A stretch of DNA of 64,000 nt from the NCBI GenBank assembly GCA_010015805.1, contig ML978121.1, positions 3,100,001-3,164,000 on the forward strand, given 5' to 3'. This DNA is from Rhizodiscina lignyota (lineage: Eukaryota > Ascomycota > Dothideomycetes > Aulographales > Rhizodiscinaceae). Made by a program: the position numbers and the translations under genes. How positions within the stretch are numbered: position 1 is the first letter of the stretch; every line of letters begins with the position of its first letter. The notes under the pieces are model-generated. The model saw only the letters and a list, made by a program, of their open reading frames with translations. It was not told where the DNA came from and made no database searches. This document shows positions 52,791 to 64,000 of the stretch, piece by piece.

Positions 52791-55468
52791 TTATCCCTCC
52801 CCTCTTTCTGTGCTCAAGACAGCGCAACGCACATTCAGACGATTCAAAACTCTCTAAAATAAAAAAGTCAAGCTCCAGCTAGGTTACGTAAGTAAACAGT
52901 GAGATATCGGCCTTTGATGAGTCGCACGTGGCCGCTGGACGTGGATCCCTGCTCGATGGGTGAGAAATTAATCTATGTTTGACGATTGATGAACGGTGGT
53001 TGCGCGTGGGACATTCGCATTGGAAACTGGCAGAAAACTCGGCACGGTAATGTCGAAAGCTTTGGATGTGCAGAAAGAGTTCCGAGGATTCTGCCGATGG
53101 CGTTGCGTGTTTAATGCGGTTGGTGAAAGCCTCGTGAATTCGAATACGATCTCAACGCGTGGCCGTGTGCTGTTAGTGTGACACGTCAGAAGCCGTATAC
53201 TGAATTAAAAGTATAGATTTTCTGAAAATGGCCGAATAAAGACTTTGCACTCGTGTTCTGCAAGGAAATAAGTGAACGGTGGTGAGGTGGAGGTGAGGAT
53301 CAGCAGACAAGACGGCCAGCAAGACAGAGGGTTGCGTTGCACTGCGCATTACATGATTGGGTATTAGAGGGGCACAGCCAGGGTTGAAGACGACAATCAG
53401 GTTCTGACTTTGAACGTTGCAGGTGGCAATGGTCAAATCGAGGTGTGTCGTTTCATGGTGGTGGAATCGACGTACAGGAGTGGACACGGCTGCGGAGGTA
53501 GCTGCAAGTGCCAAACAGAATCCGTCAGAGTCGCGAACGGAAGCGTTTGATAGGCCTGGTGTCGAATAATACTGGAACAGCAAGCCGGCTTGCAGTCGAA
53601 GGTAGTTCGGGTGGAAGAAGCGCAATGAGTGTCGAGAAGAAGCCACGCAGGCAGCCAAACTGGGCGAGTGAGGTTGCAGAAAGGCGGCGACTCGACGAGA
53701 AGTGGAAGCAGGCACAAGGCTCGTGACTTGCCAGGCGGTCTAGCGCAAGCACGAGGGTATATTGCAGAAGCCTGGCAGAGAAGGATGGCAGCAATTTCGG
53801 GAGTACTGGTTGAAGAGGCGTGTGCTGCGCCTGACCGCAGCGCGGGAGGATGAAGTGAAGTGAGGAGAGAGAACAGCGGGATGACAATCTACTTGGAAGC
53901 AGGAAGTTGGGACGAACAATCACGCCGGCGCTGAGGGGCTTGCTTGGGCCAGCTTGGAGGAAGCGGAGTGATGCGTTCGAGTGCCTGAATGCAGGGTTCC
54001 GTCAATGGTGCGACAGTCCCACGAGATGCGAGAGAGCACATCCCAGCCTCACCACACACCACGCCGCCCACGACCAGCAGCTGAGTGAGAGGCTGCGCGC
54101 GCGTCATCAGCATTCGACCGTTCGGAGAATTGATGCACTGCAGAAGAGACGCAGCTCTCACCGCTGGCCTCCGCCGCTCCACTGCTCACCTCGTTCGGTA
54201 TTTCCAACTGCTGTGCGTTCTGGAGCGAGCAAGATCGGCGCGCACCCAATGCACGCCATGTGCGCCTCCAAAGCGCAAAGGCATGCCATCCTTCACTTCC
54301 ATCTATCCCTGCCACTTCGCGCTCCATCCGCTCGGTAGCCGGTCGTCAAGGCATCACACGGGCTCCCTCCCGGCTCTTGGAATCTTCGAAACCTTGTCCG
54401 TTTGCACATCACTGCCTTCTGCTACAGCTCGCTTGGCCCATCCTCGCACAATCGACGTCCAGCCGCGAGAGACGCTAGGCACGCGAATTCTAGAAGGTCT
54501 CGTTAGCTTCTTTCAACCACACTAGCTGTGCTAGGACTTATGCTTTTACCAAGATTGCGGACGACCTACTCATCTTCCCACACATATCACGCGGCGACGC
54601 GTTACAGGGTCTTACTGATCCAGGAACGCCTTAGTTGTCGGAGATATACTTACCCTCGCCGCATTAACTTGATCTCGGGCGGGCAGGTATGTATATTACT
54701 GCATACATGCTTGTAAGATGAGAGATGGAGGCTCTACAAATCTTCACGGTCGGCCGGCCAATCTCTGGAATGCGGGCCGTGTTCATCTCTTTCAAACGAT
54801 GCCATCAAATCTCGTGCCAAGTCGCTGTGCAAGCTGCCATCTGGCCCCGAATTTCTGCAAACGCCCCACGAAGACCACGGTCGTGTAATATCTCCAAGAT
54901 GAGACAGGACTTCGTATTCCCTGATCTACAGAACACGCCCCATTCTGATAGTCTCAGCTATTTTTTGTTTCCGTCACTTGCTCAGAATGTTTCTCAAATC
55001 GCTGAAGCAGCCGTTGTATTAACTCCATTATTCTGCCTGAATCTTATCGTTTGCAGACTGAAATATTGTCTTCTTATCAGTAAAATCAATTGTACTTGCT
55101 TGCGAATCTTCTGAAGGTGCGCCTGGCGAGTCATGAATCTCACTCGAAGCTGCCTCAAGCACGTGTCCAATATGGGGAAAGAAGCTTAGACTACGATGCT
55201 TGAGGGAGACATCACCACTTTTAAACTTGAGGCAACGGGCACTCTTCAAGTCGTACTCAACTTTCACCATGACTTGCTACTTCCTGAAGACGGTTGCTCT
55301 GGCAAATCTTATTGAACAAAGTCTACCGAGCCGGGACATATCTTTCTGCAAGTATCAACTTCATAGCAAAGCAGCGACTCTGCTTCGATTTCGATCAAGC
55401 TCTGCCTTCAACGCGTACAGTCACTCTCAAGCCGTTCTCAGTTTTCACATCAGCAGCAATTTCCAATC
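52791..55468. other. Large intergenic region, no gene supported
   Basis: 2.7 kb upstream of two divergent genes. Overlapping open frames around 53.2-54.5 kb mostly begin at non-ATG codons and look like products of GC-rich, purine/pyrimidine-skewed DNA. An 80-codon reverse ORF is listed separately. No element found. Confidence 0.45.
55028..55270 (-). CDS. Small hypothetical ORF, doubtful
   Basis: 80 codons with a true ATG at 55270 (MVKVEYDLKSARCLKFKSGD), Ser/Asp-rich middle (SSEIHDSPGAPSEDSQASTI), ending NDKIQAE. Charged, soluble-looking composition. No family recognised, and it overlaps the upstream region of the gene starting at 55469. Could be a short gene or chance. Confidence 0.2.
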   Translation of the reverse strand: MVKVEYDLKSARCLKFKSGDVSLKHRSLSFFPHIGHVLEAASSEIHDSPGAPSEDSQASTIDFTDKKTIFQSANDKIQAE

Positions 55469-57432
55469 ATGTCTTCTTCTCCGACAGTAAGAACCGAATA
55501 GTTGGAATACCTACTAACTCTCAGCGAATCGTGCATCAATTTTAACTCTTACTTACGCTAACAACTACCCAGTCCAATGCGCGAGCAACTGAGCTACAAG
55601 GTCTATCTCCATCAGTCGGCAAACCAGACCTGCCACCAGGAGGCGTCTTACTCAAGCCTCTCGTAACCACCTCACCTCTGAACAACCTTAATAATCTCGC
55701 CACAACTCCAGCAAATGTGGGTCGCCGTCGCGGAGATGCTATGAGCGTGCCGCTCTTGGCAAGCCCAGCTCGGCCAGGCCACAGCTGCAAAATGGCGCAG
55801 ATCTTCGAAGAAGCAGGCATGACGATGCGTCGCGACGTAGAGAATAGGCCTACAACCACCTCTGGGTCGCCGAATGGGATGAAGAACCGCCCAATGCTCT
55901 CAACACCAAGGCAAGGCCGGAAGCTGGCGCGTCAAGACTCTGCAGGATCATTTGGGGGCGTCTTTCTATCGAGGAGCAGCTCTGTCGTGAACTTGCAGGG
56001 CCATACGATCGCTGTGGGCCATACGCCTGGAGATATGACATACCTTACACGACCCATCGCAGAGGAAGATATCACGGCTGCCGCGCAAACCCTTTCACCG
56101 TTGCACACTAGGCCAACAGGTATCCGAGGCATGGCTCGTCGTCCTCGTAGCGCACTCGTAGGCACACTTGCAAAGCCGAAAGCCCCAAAGGCGCCAAACC
56201 GTTTGTTCAGGCCTGCTGCAAGAGCTCAGGCAGTTAGCTCACCTCCTGCCAGAGCTGCAGCACATACCAGAAACGAGAATGGCAACTTGGGAAACGACCC
56301 AGATTTATCCAGTGAATCATGGTCTGGAGATTCGCAGTTCTTTCATCCTGTCAAGGGAAAGACAGTCAAGTTATCGACAGCACCACAGCAAATACCGCAG
56401 CCAAACCGAGATGATTCTCAATCGTGGTCTGGAGACTCTCAGTTCTTCCGCCGAGCCACTGTAAAAGCAGCCAAGCCCTCAATGGCGCCACAGATGAATA
56501 TAGATACATCCCAGATGCGCCCCACAGCAGGACAGCAAGGCACTGAGCAGCGCGTCATCGGCCACATCAAGTCTCACGAAGACATCACCAAATGGCTCAT
56601 TGGTGTCGAGGACGGTAGTGAAGACAACGAGGACAATGAACAGATACGCGAAGAAGACTACACCGTCCACAGCCCAGGTCTCCATCTCGAGCGTAAGCGC
56701 AGCCCGCAAGAATCAGATCCAATCATTTCGGCCAGTCCACGTCCAGCGCCGCCGCCAGTCTTTAGCCTGCAGCACAAAGCATCCGCCAGCGCATTCTCAA
56801 GCTCCACGTCTTCGAGCGAGACAAATGGCAACCTTCCTGCTGCCGGGACACCAGCGCATCTCCAACCATTCTGCAGCCGATGGCAAATCCCCATGTCGTC
56901 TGTTGCCGCCGCGCTTAGCCCGGAGCGAGAGACGCTCCGTCTTCGCGGCGGGCGGAGCAAGTGGTCGCACAGCAAGCCAAAAGCAGGAGATTGGTCGGAG
57001 AACATTGCGCTACTGCCTTGGATGAGCGGCAAGGAGGTTGAGGAGGCGAGGGCGTGCTTCAAGCAGTACTTCAAGTCCACTGAGAAGGCGTCTCGGCCAC
57101 GGAATGATTCGGTGCTGGGAGTTATGGATACTAATGCTCAAGCGGGCGTTGGTGCTAATGAAGACAGCACTGGGAGAAGTTATATCCTTACGCGCCAGGG
57201 ACCGTGCACGCCGACGCTCTATGCTACTTGTGGTCCGGCCTTGCCTGGTGACCGCGACGAGGCGTTATCGCCTCTCAGTCCGGCTGTTTCGCTGCATCGC
57301 GGAGACTCTGATCAGCGGAGGAGGGTGGAGAAGGGCATGGGGAGGAAGAGATGCCCGAGTTACTACGACAAAGACATCATTGGAACTCCAGGTAGGGCTA
57401 CCAGCCAAGGAGGAGTTTGGCTGGGGAGGTAG
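55469..57432 (+). CDS. Disordered hypothetical protein, tail possibly frameshifted
   Basis: I do not recognise a named family. Exon 1 (55469-55486, MSSSPT) is 18 nt. An 86-nt intron follows, then exon 2 (55573-57432) beginning SNARATELQGLSPSVGKPDL; 625 residues. Most is disordered and Ser/Pro-rich. Two WSGDSQFF units (56311-56343 and 56416-56448) may be a short linear motif. More conserved-looking parts are RVIGHIKSHEDITKWLIGVE, LRLRGGRSKWSHSKPKAGDW with ENIALLPWMSGKEVEEARAC, and KRCPSYYDKDIIGTPG. After this last segment the frame ends at 57432, whereas the +1 frame stays open and reads EEFGWGGRGRRWDQEVERRR, so the true C-terminus may lie in that frame. No membrane segment. Possibly chromatin- or cell-cycle-linked, but this is unproven. 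Confidence 0.7.
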
Positions 57433-58112
57433 AGGAAGGAGATGGGATCAGGAGGTTGAGAGGAGAAGATCAGTGGATGAGGAAGATGATGTATTGGGTG
57501 GATACGAATTCAACGGAGGAGGTATTGGAAGAGAAACTATTATTAATTTTACGTTTGCAGCGACTGTTGGATCTGCTACTAGGCTTGTCAAGGGGCCATT
57601 TCGACGAGCGGATTGGAGAGATATTATTACCTTCAAAGTTCATAGGCTCGTCTTCAATCCATTTTGCTTTTATCCAATCTTTCCAAAGTCGCGTTCTACA
57701 ATATCTTGAGTTAGTAAGATCGGGAATTAAAAGTAGCCGTGTCCAAAATGGTAAAGCAAGACTGCCAGATGTGGAAGTTGACGCGGACCATCTATTTCCG
57801 TTCTACGTCTCGACATCGGTTTTGGCCTGGTAGGTAGATAAACGCCAACACGACGATGATAAGCCTAAATGTCTTATCGAAGAATGTTTCCGTATGTGCA
57901 GAAATGGTGGCTGGTACCGAGCTTACTGAATGGCAGTTGAATGGCCGCCGAAATACAAATTGCACCATCGAGGTCTGCCGAACTCGGGGGAAACCCCGTG
58001 ATGACCGTACAGCGTGCGGGGTCTAAGGGAGGAAATAAGGGGTCTCTCCTGTGGATTATAAATGTGTCGATAAGTCGATTGTGGAAATACTCTGTCGCCA
58101 AAGTTGTTCATA
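57433..58112. other. Region between hypothetical gene and divergent SDR
   Basis: The first 250 nt could still be coding in the +1 frame relative to the upstream gene (see that entry and the findings). The remainder is the promoter of the SDR gene. Nothing else recognised. Confidence 0.4.
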
Positions 58113-59131
58113 ATGGTGAATTCAAGGGACAAGCTTGTTGGGAAGAAGGTCATCGTCGTCGGGGGTACCTCAGGGTATGTATCTTATATCTTCTCTTCGA
58201 AGGGGAAAGCACTGACCGATAACCCATTCAGAATTGGAAACGGTGCCGCATTAGCACTGCTCGAGCATGGAGCAGAGGTCGTGATCGTCTCGTCAAACGA
58301 AGACCGTGTGAACGAGGTCGTCAAGAAGATCAACAACCCCAAGCTCACGGGCAAGGTTGGCAATGTCCGAGACGAGGCTCAGTACACAGAATGCTTGAAG
58401 TCTCTGGCACCGTGTGACCACCTCATCTACTCTGGAGTCGACAAGATCATTCGTGGCGCCATTGCTGATGGGGAATTGGAGGACTGGAAGTATAGCACTG
58501 TCAAACCTTGAAAAGACTACACATGCCTGGCTGATCTAGATCCCAGGTGGTATTTCGGAGTTAAGTTCTGGGGCAGTGCTCTAACTGGGAAAAGTGAGTC
58601 GTCGTTAAGGAGTACTGTTCCCGAGCCTGCTAATATCTGAATTTCTTACAGTTGTCTCGAAATATGACATCATCAAACCCGGTGGCTCTTTAACTTTGAC
58701 CTCGGGGACTGGAGCTATGAAACCAGGAATGACCGCGTCAATTGGAGGATCTTTGAATGCTGGGTTGTTCACGATGACTACGGGCCTTGCCAACGAATTG
58801 AAGGAGAAGAAAATCCGGGTGAACTGTACGTTCAGTCATCATTTCAACACGCAGTCGCTAATAACATAAGGCGTCGTACCGGGTATGGTACAAACGGAGT
58901 TGTGGGACAAGCTTGGAGTGCCAAAGGACAAGCAGAAGGATAATTTTGAAAAGGCCGCAAACAACCTCCCAGTTGGTTTTGTAGCAACACCAGAAGATGT
59001 GAGCGAATGACAGCACACCAACTCTGATCTGAAGCTAATATTTGTAGATTGCGGAAGCGTATATCTACGTTCTCAGGGCTGACTACACAAATGGCACATT
59101 GATCACGATCGATGGCGGTGGAGTCCTCTGA
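58113..59131 (+). CDS. Divergent SDR-fold protein lacking the YxxxK motif
   Basis: SDR-fold protein, 250 residues, six exons: 58113-58174, 58232-58489, 58547-58593, 58652-58825, 58871-58998 and 59048-59131. Start MVNSRDKLVGKKVIVVGG. The first intron (57 nt) is in frame and stop-free; removing it rebuilds the cofactor loop GGTSGIGNGAALAL. Other joins give DWKWYFGVKFWGSALTGKI and RVNCVVPGMVQTELW. The usual NAG is replaced by YSGVD. Where catalytic Tyr-x-x-x-Lys is expected, the sequence is SGTGAMKPGMTASIGGSLNA, with neither Tyr nor Lys. The C-terminus (TNGTLITIDGGGVL) is normal. Atypical SDRs of this kind occur in bacteria and fungi. It binds NAD(P) by inference, but catalysis is doubtful or different. 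It faces the ferric reductase gene. Confidence 0.88.
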
Positions 59132-59465
59132 TGACGCATCTAAGCGTGGGTAGGCCAAACGAGACCTCATTGCATGTCAAAATACATGATTACTCGGTGT
59201 TACCTGTTTCTATGCCTAACCTTTGACCGCCGCGTGTCGAAGTTGACATCGATCCCTGCATGTGCTATGAACGAATTTGAATTCTACTCAAATCACCCCC
59301 GCCGTACACTTCACTTGGCACTGAACTACAGTATTGGCATGTGCAACCAAGCTAACTGGTACAGTCGGTTGTAAAGCTTTCGAGAGTATAAAGCTCTGTG
59401 TTGCTTTTGCATTGGCTATGAACCCGGCTGAGAGACAGAATATATATCCAAGTCGTAAAGGCGGA
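59132..59465. terminator. Convergent 3' region, SDR / ferric reductase
   Basis: 334 bp between facing stop codons; no gene or repeat recognised. Confidence 0.4.
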
Positions 59466-61681
59466 CTACCAGGAGAAGGACTCCTCAACCAATCTAACAG
59501 CTACATTCTTCCCTTTCAGCGTGAGACTGCAAACAGCATTCCGGGCATCATCGGCCATGCTCGCTGGTCCACTCACAACCACAACAGCATCGTTTCCTGA
59601 ATGCCTAAGCTCTCCTTCGAGTTCTTGCGCGATGTTCATGCGATGGCCCACAAAGAGCTCTTTCTCTACCTCACGTAAGCTTTCTTCCATCGCGTCCACA
59701 ATTCCACGACTTCGCACACCCCAAAACAATTTCGCTTTTCCAGGGTGAGCTCGAAGAAGTGGAAGCACCGCTGTAATGCCGACTCCTCCTGCTATGCACA
59801 CCATCGTTGGATGCGTGGAGAAGTCAGGACGTTGACCGTATGGGGATTCAACAAGAACAGGAATGTCGCCATGAAGCCGCAATGCAGAGGTAAGGCCTGA
59901 ACGAGTTCGCAAAAGGAATGTTAAGCCCAGAGTTGGCGGCTGAAGCCGATCTTGTTCCGACGACGCTCCGTCCTCTGACGTTCTTGGAGCGATATCGCTC
60001 CTTGCTCCACTCTTCTCAATGTCGCCGGTCTGCAGATGGTTGCCACCAGATGAGCTGCCAGAAGCTGGAAGAACTGTCGACGCAACGGAGAAGGGGTGGT
60101 TTTCCCAGACGCGCCATGTCAGTGTCGGAAAGTACAGATAGGCGTGTCCGTTTCCGGAGACTCCTGCAATATCGACTCGAACGTAATCCTCGTCGATGAC
60201 GGTTACTTTAGCTCTTCTGATACCGTTACGCGCAAGCCTGAGCAGACGGACAAGCCTGTCGAAGCCCCACACCGCATACGCGGTAAGAATCCAAACTTCA
60301 TACCCCCATTGATGCTACAAAAGGAACACCACTTTAGTGGAATTCGTGACGTTCACAAGGTAAATACTCACCTGAAAGCGGTATATGATGTGCAGATAAC
60401 ATCCTGCAACAATCAGAACCGAAAGGGCTACGTGCCACATCAGGAAGAGTTCGTAAAGTCTCTGCCGAAGTGGCAGAATTGATGTCGGCAAGAGGATGGA
60501 CATTCCCAGGGTCGCTATGGCGCCCCAATACCAGTATGGCAGTTTGCTCTCGCTTCTGTGATCCCCGTCGTGGATATAAATAGCTAGGTAGATGACCGAA
60601 TGAAGGACGGCCTGCAGTGTAGCTATTCCAGCGACGTATCGATGTAAGATGAGGAACGTCTCGTAGCTCCAATTGGTGAGCCAAAGAAGGATATTATTGC
60701 GACCCGCATAGAGTATCAGGAGAGGGATGTTGGCAAAGCTCAGAACACCCAACCTGTTTGTAACATAATAGGTTATCTCGCCGTCCGTCCCATTTGCGCC
60801 AGCTGGATACCAAGCATTCGGTTGACGGGAATGATAACCAACGCAGGACAGTATAATGTTGATAGCGGTGAGATAGAAGATGAAGAAAGCCTGGCCACGG
60901 GTTGGCATGTTTGTAAGATTCCAGAGAATCGGGACCTTGTGGCGGGATCCAATGGCTGGCGGGTCGATGAACAAGGCGTAAAACTTTGCTGTCCATCCGG
61001 AAGGGAATGGGATGAAACGCAGCAATGAAAATCCAACTGGTATGACGAAGCCAGAGAGAAGTACAACCAAGCTGCAACGACATTAGTAAGTGACTCCAAA
61101 AATGACAATGTGAGAATTGTGGCCTACGCGTATCGCTCGTGGGTGTCTTCGATATCTTCAAACGCAACCAGAGCATTCCAATTCTCTTGATAATCGGAAT
61201 CTCCGACCAGCATAGTTCTGTTCAAGGAATCGCCGCTGACGAGGGTCTCGGTCACCGTACCATGAATCTTGACCAGCGCCGCCTCGTATGTCTCTTTTGG
61301 ATCTGGCTGGACCTGTGCGGTACCCGCAACATTCTCTTGCCAGTACTTTTCGATCTTCCAGTCATCGAGTGTTTCGTCGCCGATACATCGCTGCTTGATG
61401 CACAAAGCCAGAGACTGAAGAAATGCATCGTCCGTTGCGTAGCATTCTGGGGAGTTCATGTCACCTCCCATATCCATACCCCCGTCGCTCATGTCCATAC
61501 TCGCTGAACAATTCAGCATGCTTGAAGCGAGTACAGCACGGCATGAGAAGCAGCAGGGAGGTTTGTACATCGTAATCCCATACCCAATTAAACCATGACC
61601 ATTGCGGCCGGCTGTCATTTCGCATTGTGAAACGCCGAGAAATGCGGAAAGGCAGACGAGCAAGATATTCTTCCGGTCCAT
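59466..61681 (-). CDS. Ferric/cupric reductase (FRE family, flavocytochrome b)
   Basis: Plasma-membrane metalloreductase moving electrons from NADPH through FAD and two haems to extracellular Fe3+ or Cu2+. Exons are 61681-61128, 61071-60372 and 60314-59466; 700 residues. The signal peptide is MDRKNILLVCLSAFLGVSQC. An N-terminal extracellular domain follows with Met-rich SMDMSDGGMDMGGDMN and several Cys, which may help bind copper or iron. The ferric-reductase-like membrane domain carries haem histidines in LILHRYVAGIATLQAVLHS and LFLMWHVALSVLIVAGCYLH. Then come the FAD motif HPFSV, the NADPH-binding GGVGITAVLP, SGPASMADDARNAV, and the terminal ESFSW. Intron 1 (56 nt, GTAGGC donor, TACTAAT branch site) and intron 2 (57 nt) restore RYALVVLLSGF and YRFQHQWGYEVW. 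Iron-dependent control is likely but no site is certain. Confidence 0.94.
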
Positions 61682-64000
61682 GATGCCAGGTATTTGGACC
61701 CAAAGTCATGAACAAGATTCATATAGAGACCTTTAGCCATGGAGTTGGCGTTGCTCTTAAGGGCCTCGAGGGCATGCAGCCGAGCCGCCATAGCAAGCAG
61801 GAAAAGTGCTCGAGCATCTAGAACGCAATAAAGGCACTACCAAGCTATGCAGTCCATCATGGCCAGGGGAATATCGCAGGGCAATGTTCCAATGAAACGG
61901 CGATCGGCAGAGAAGGCATAGATGCGCGTGTTGGTCAAAGTGCACGCTAGCTTCTTGGCTCACTGAAAACTGCCTCAATCCTTCGCATGTTGGACAGAAG
62001 CACCAAAGATATTCGGAAAAAGCTTTTTAAGATGGTAAATCTGAGTTCTTTTCACTTGATGGAATAATGAAAAACAGCTTGAGATATGTAGAGATGAGCA
62101 AGTCAAGTCTCGCGTTGATGCCTGAGTCTTCCGACGTCGGAGGCTGCTCGAGAATATAGGTTAGCAACGCCGAGAGTGATTCGCTGTCCATACATGCAGA
62201 TAGAACCGGAGATCTAAATTATCATAAACATTTTGGAGACGCCAAACCGAATGTGTTTTGCCCCCTGGGGGACTGTAGTCTGGGCCAGTCCAACCAGTCC
62301 AGAGTATTGAGGTTCTCCTGAGGAATTCTGTTCGCGTGCTAACGGCAGGAAGCGGTAGCTCAATGATTAATGACATTGAAAATGGAAGTCCAAGGCCGAG
62401 TATGTCCTCCAGAGAATAGCATCCTGTATGACCCGGAAGAATGCGCTGCCGCAGTACACTGATGATTAGGCCCAAGCGACAGCCCCGCCCCTGCTCTCTC
62501 TCTCATCGTGTGGAGTATAATATAAAGTGCCACTATCGTTCAATTCGAAGTGCTCGCAGCTCCTTTGCGATGTGTGCGGCCCTGCCAAATCCTGGCACTT
62601 GCTTTTGGTTGAGTGGATGAATATCAATAGTTACATCGTAAAGATGTCTGAGTATTCCATGTATACCTTCTTGATCTCACAATACATTAGTTAACTCCCG
62701 GGCGGCCTGTCACAGTCAGTTGATATGACTACTACACGGAAAGGCAGTGTCTTGTAAATTCGGCTTCTAAGGGAGGATGGATTTAGAAGTTACATGTCGT
62801 CGAGCTAAAGAAGTTTAAGAGACACCTGTTCTGATGAGCTCATATTACTCGGCACAATTTCCTGAAATCGCTCTGAAGGTTTCCTTGCAAGATAGAAGAG
62901 ATTCTCATGAAGGAACGGTACAAACCAGAAGACTGTTCAAAATTTGAGATATGAATGCTAATGCCAATGATATGGAATGCGTAGAGCATTACGGAGACCC
63001 CGTTCCTTGATTCGTTGAAGATGGTAGATCGCGCAAAGTTTATCGTTGGATCTTAAATCCATGATCGTCTTAGCGTCTAGTCAAGGGACTTAGCGTAGAG
63101 GCGACTATCCTGGCCTCTCATTTGTTGTCTCGTGAATGAATCTTGAGGCGAAGTCTTTGTAAGATGGAAGTAATATCAGAACTGTGTAAAGGACGAAATC
63201 CGAATCGTCACATCGAAAGCAACATTTCTAAGGCCCCCTGCCCCTGACTTGGCGAAAATGCTTGGCGAGGCTTACCAATTTGGACGCTAAACCGAAAAAA
63301 GAAGAGACTCGTAGACTTGTCGAACCGCGCAAATCTTCCTATCTCGACCTTTTCTCATCTCGGGAGATTCTTCATCCTTTTTCGTTTCCCGGCGAATCCT
63401 GCAAAAGCCCTGCAGATGACAGGCAAAATATATCCAGATATCCTTCCCGCAGGGGACTAATTCCTTTCACAGAGCGAAATGCATTGCTCAATCTAAAGGG
63501 GACAGTCTCTCGTCGTGGGAAGTTGTCGAACTTACATATATCCTCCCCTAAAACCAGAGCAATAGATCCTGCAGATTCGGACCTTTATGCCCCCTTGCAG
63601 TACTGGAGCTTAAGACAATCTTCGCGGCAGACCGATATATCCGAAGAGTTTCGTTCGTTACTAGTCAGCCCCAAAGCATGCGGGCTAGCACGTACCGATA
63701 TGCAGTTCTAGTTCATCGATCATTAGGAGACGATTTTGCTAGATATTTGAGCTTTATTTAAACTTCTTCCTTTCCACTATTCTCGCACTAGTCGTTTGCT
63801 GAGGTCAGCGATTAAATCTCGTATGGCTCCGCAATGCAGCTGTCTCTGCTCCAACTATCAGCCTCGTGATGACTACGCTGTACACTGGGTCGCATTATGA
63901 TATCTACCTAGGACTGGGGCTACCGCAAAGCGTATCATTATGATCTATTACCCTCGAGGGTTATGATGACCGGAACCTGGTACGCCCACTAGACAGCTGC
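61682..64000. other. Intergenic region to window end, no gene supported
   Basis: 2.3 kb, AT-richer than the gene-dense part. The first kilobase is upstream of the ferric reductase and includes scattered GATA-type motifs (for example TTATCA near 62220). A 149-codon stop-free stretch on the forward strand (63262-63711) begins at TTG with no in-frame ATG near its start. It is Ser/Arg-rich and not recognisable; it could be an exon of a gene beyond the edge or chance. Confidence 0.45.

Noticed and set aside
53173-53923. Reverse-strand open frames of 130-180 codons
   Set aside because: Non-ATG starts, overlapping frames and skewed composition; no protein features.
63262-63711. 149-codon stop-free stretch near the right edge
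   Set aside because: Begins at TTG with no nearby in-frame ATG; could be an exon of an unseen gene, but nothing supports it here.
61682-64000. Decayed transposable element in the AT-richer right end
   Set aside because: I found no terminal repeats, target-site duplications or transposase or reverse-transcriptase motifs by eye.

Overview
The window looks like nuclear DNA of a filamentous ascomycete (Pezizomycotina). Genes lie 0.1-2.7 kb apart on both strands. Most introns are 45-62 nt with GT..AG ends. The gene set is typically fungal: a group I G-alpha, a CFEM membrane protein, Prm10, Dug3, Mgm1, a GPI-anchored Ser/Thr-rich protein and a FRE-type ferric reductase. A dothideomycete is plausible, but nothing here proves the class. 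I saw no tRNA, rRNA, CRISPR array, transposon or virus-derived element.

Layout. 0-9.5 kb: the 5' end of a G-alpha gene (cut by the left edge, reverse strand), PRM10 (reverse) and a CFEM receptor-like protein (forward). 9.6-17 kb: a small-molecule block with an alpha/beta-hydrolase, a sorbose-reductase-like SDR, an isochorismatase-like hydrolase and acetoacetyl-CoA synthetase. 17-23 kb: an ATF/CREB-type bZIP with a very long ATG-free leader, glyoxalase II, and a GT25 glycosyltransferase that ends 26 bp from RRP5. 23-38.8 kb: RRP5, a DUF1308 protein, an F-box protein, a 4-coumarate-CoA-ligase-like enzyme, NAD kinase and a Mg-chelatase-related AAA-lid protein. 39-42.9 kb: a small three-exon glutamine-rich coiled-coil gene that only appears after splicing, and a GPI-anchored wall protein. 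44-52.8 kb: MGM1 and DUG3 head to head, then an EGF-like single-pass membrane protein. 55-61.7 kb: a disordered protein of unknown role, a divergent SDR and a ferric reductase. The last 2.3 kb holds no gene I can support.

I worked out exon structures by reading splice sites and phase. In every multi-exon model the summed exons are a multiple of three and the protein joins restore family motifs. Examples are the NAG motif of the first SDR, the metal-binding histidines of glyoxalase II and the GGDG of NAD kinase. Several introns are multiples of three without stops, so an open frame runs through them and naive translation would keep them as false protein insertions.

The observations I find most interesting are these: the hidden glutamine-rich gene; two upstream leaders of about 735 nt with no ATG (bZIP and G-alpha); a degraded inverted duplication between the ligase and NAD kinase genes; a TGACGT/ACGTCA inverted pair upstream of NAD kinase, beside TGACGT sites upstream of the bZIP; enzymes with altered catalytic motifs; and a possible frameshift at the end of the 55.5-57.4 kb gene.
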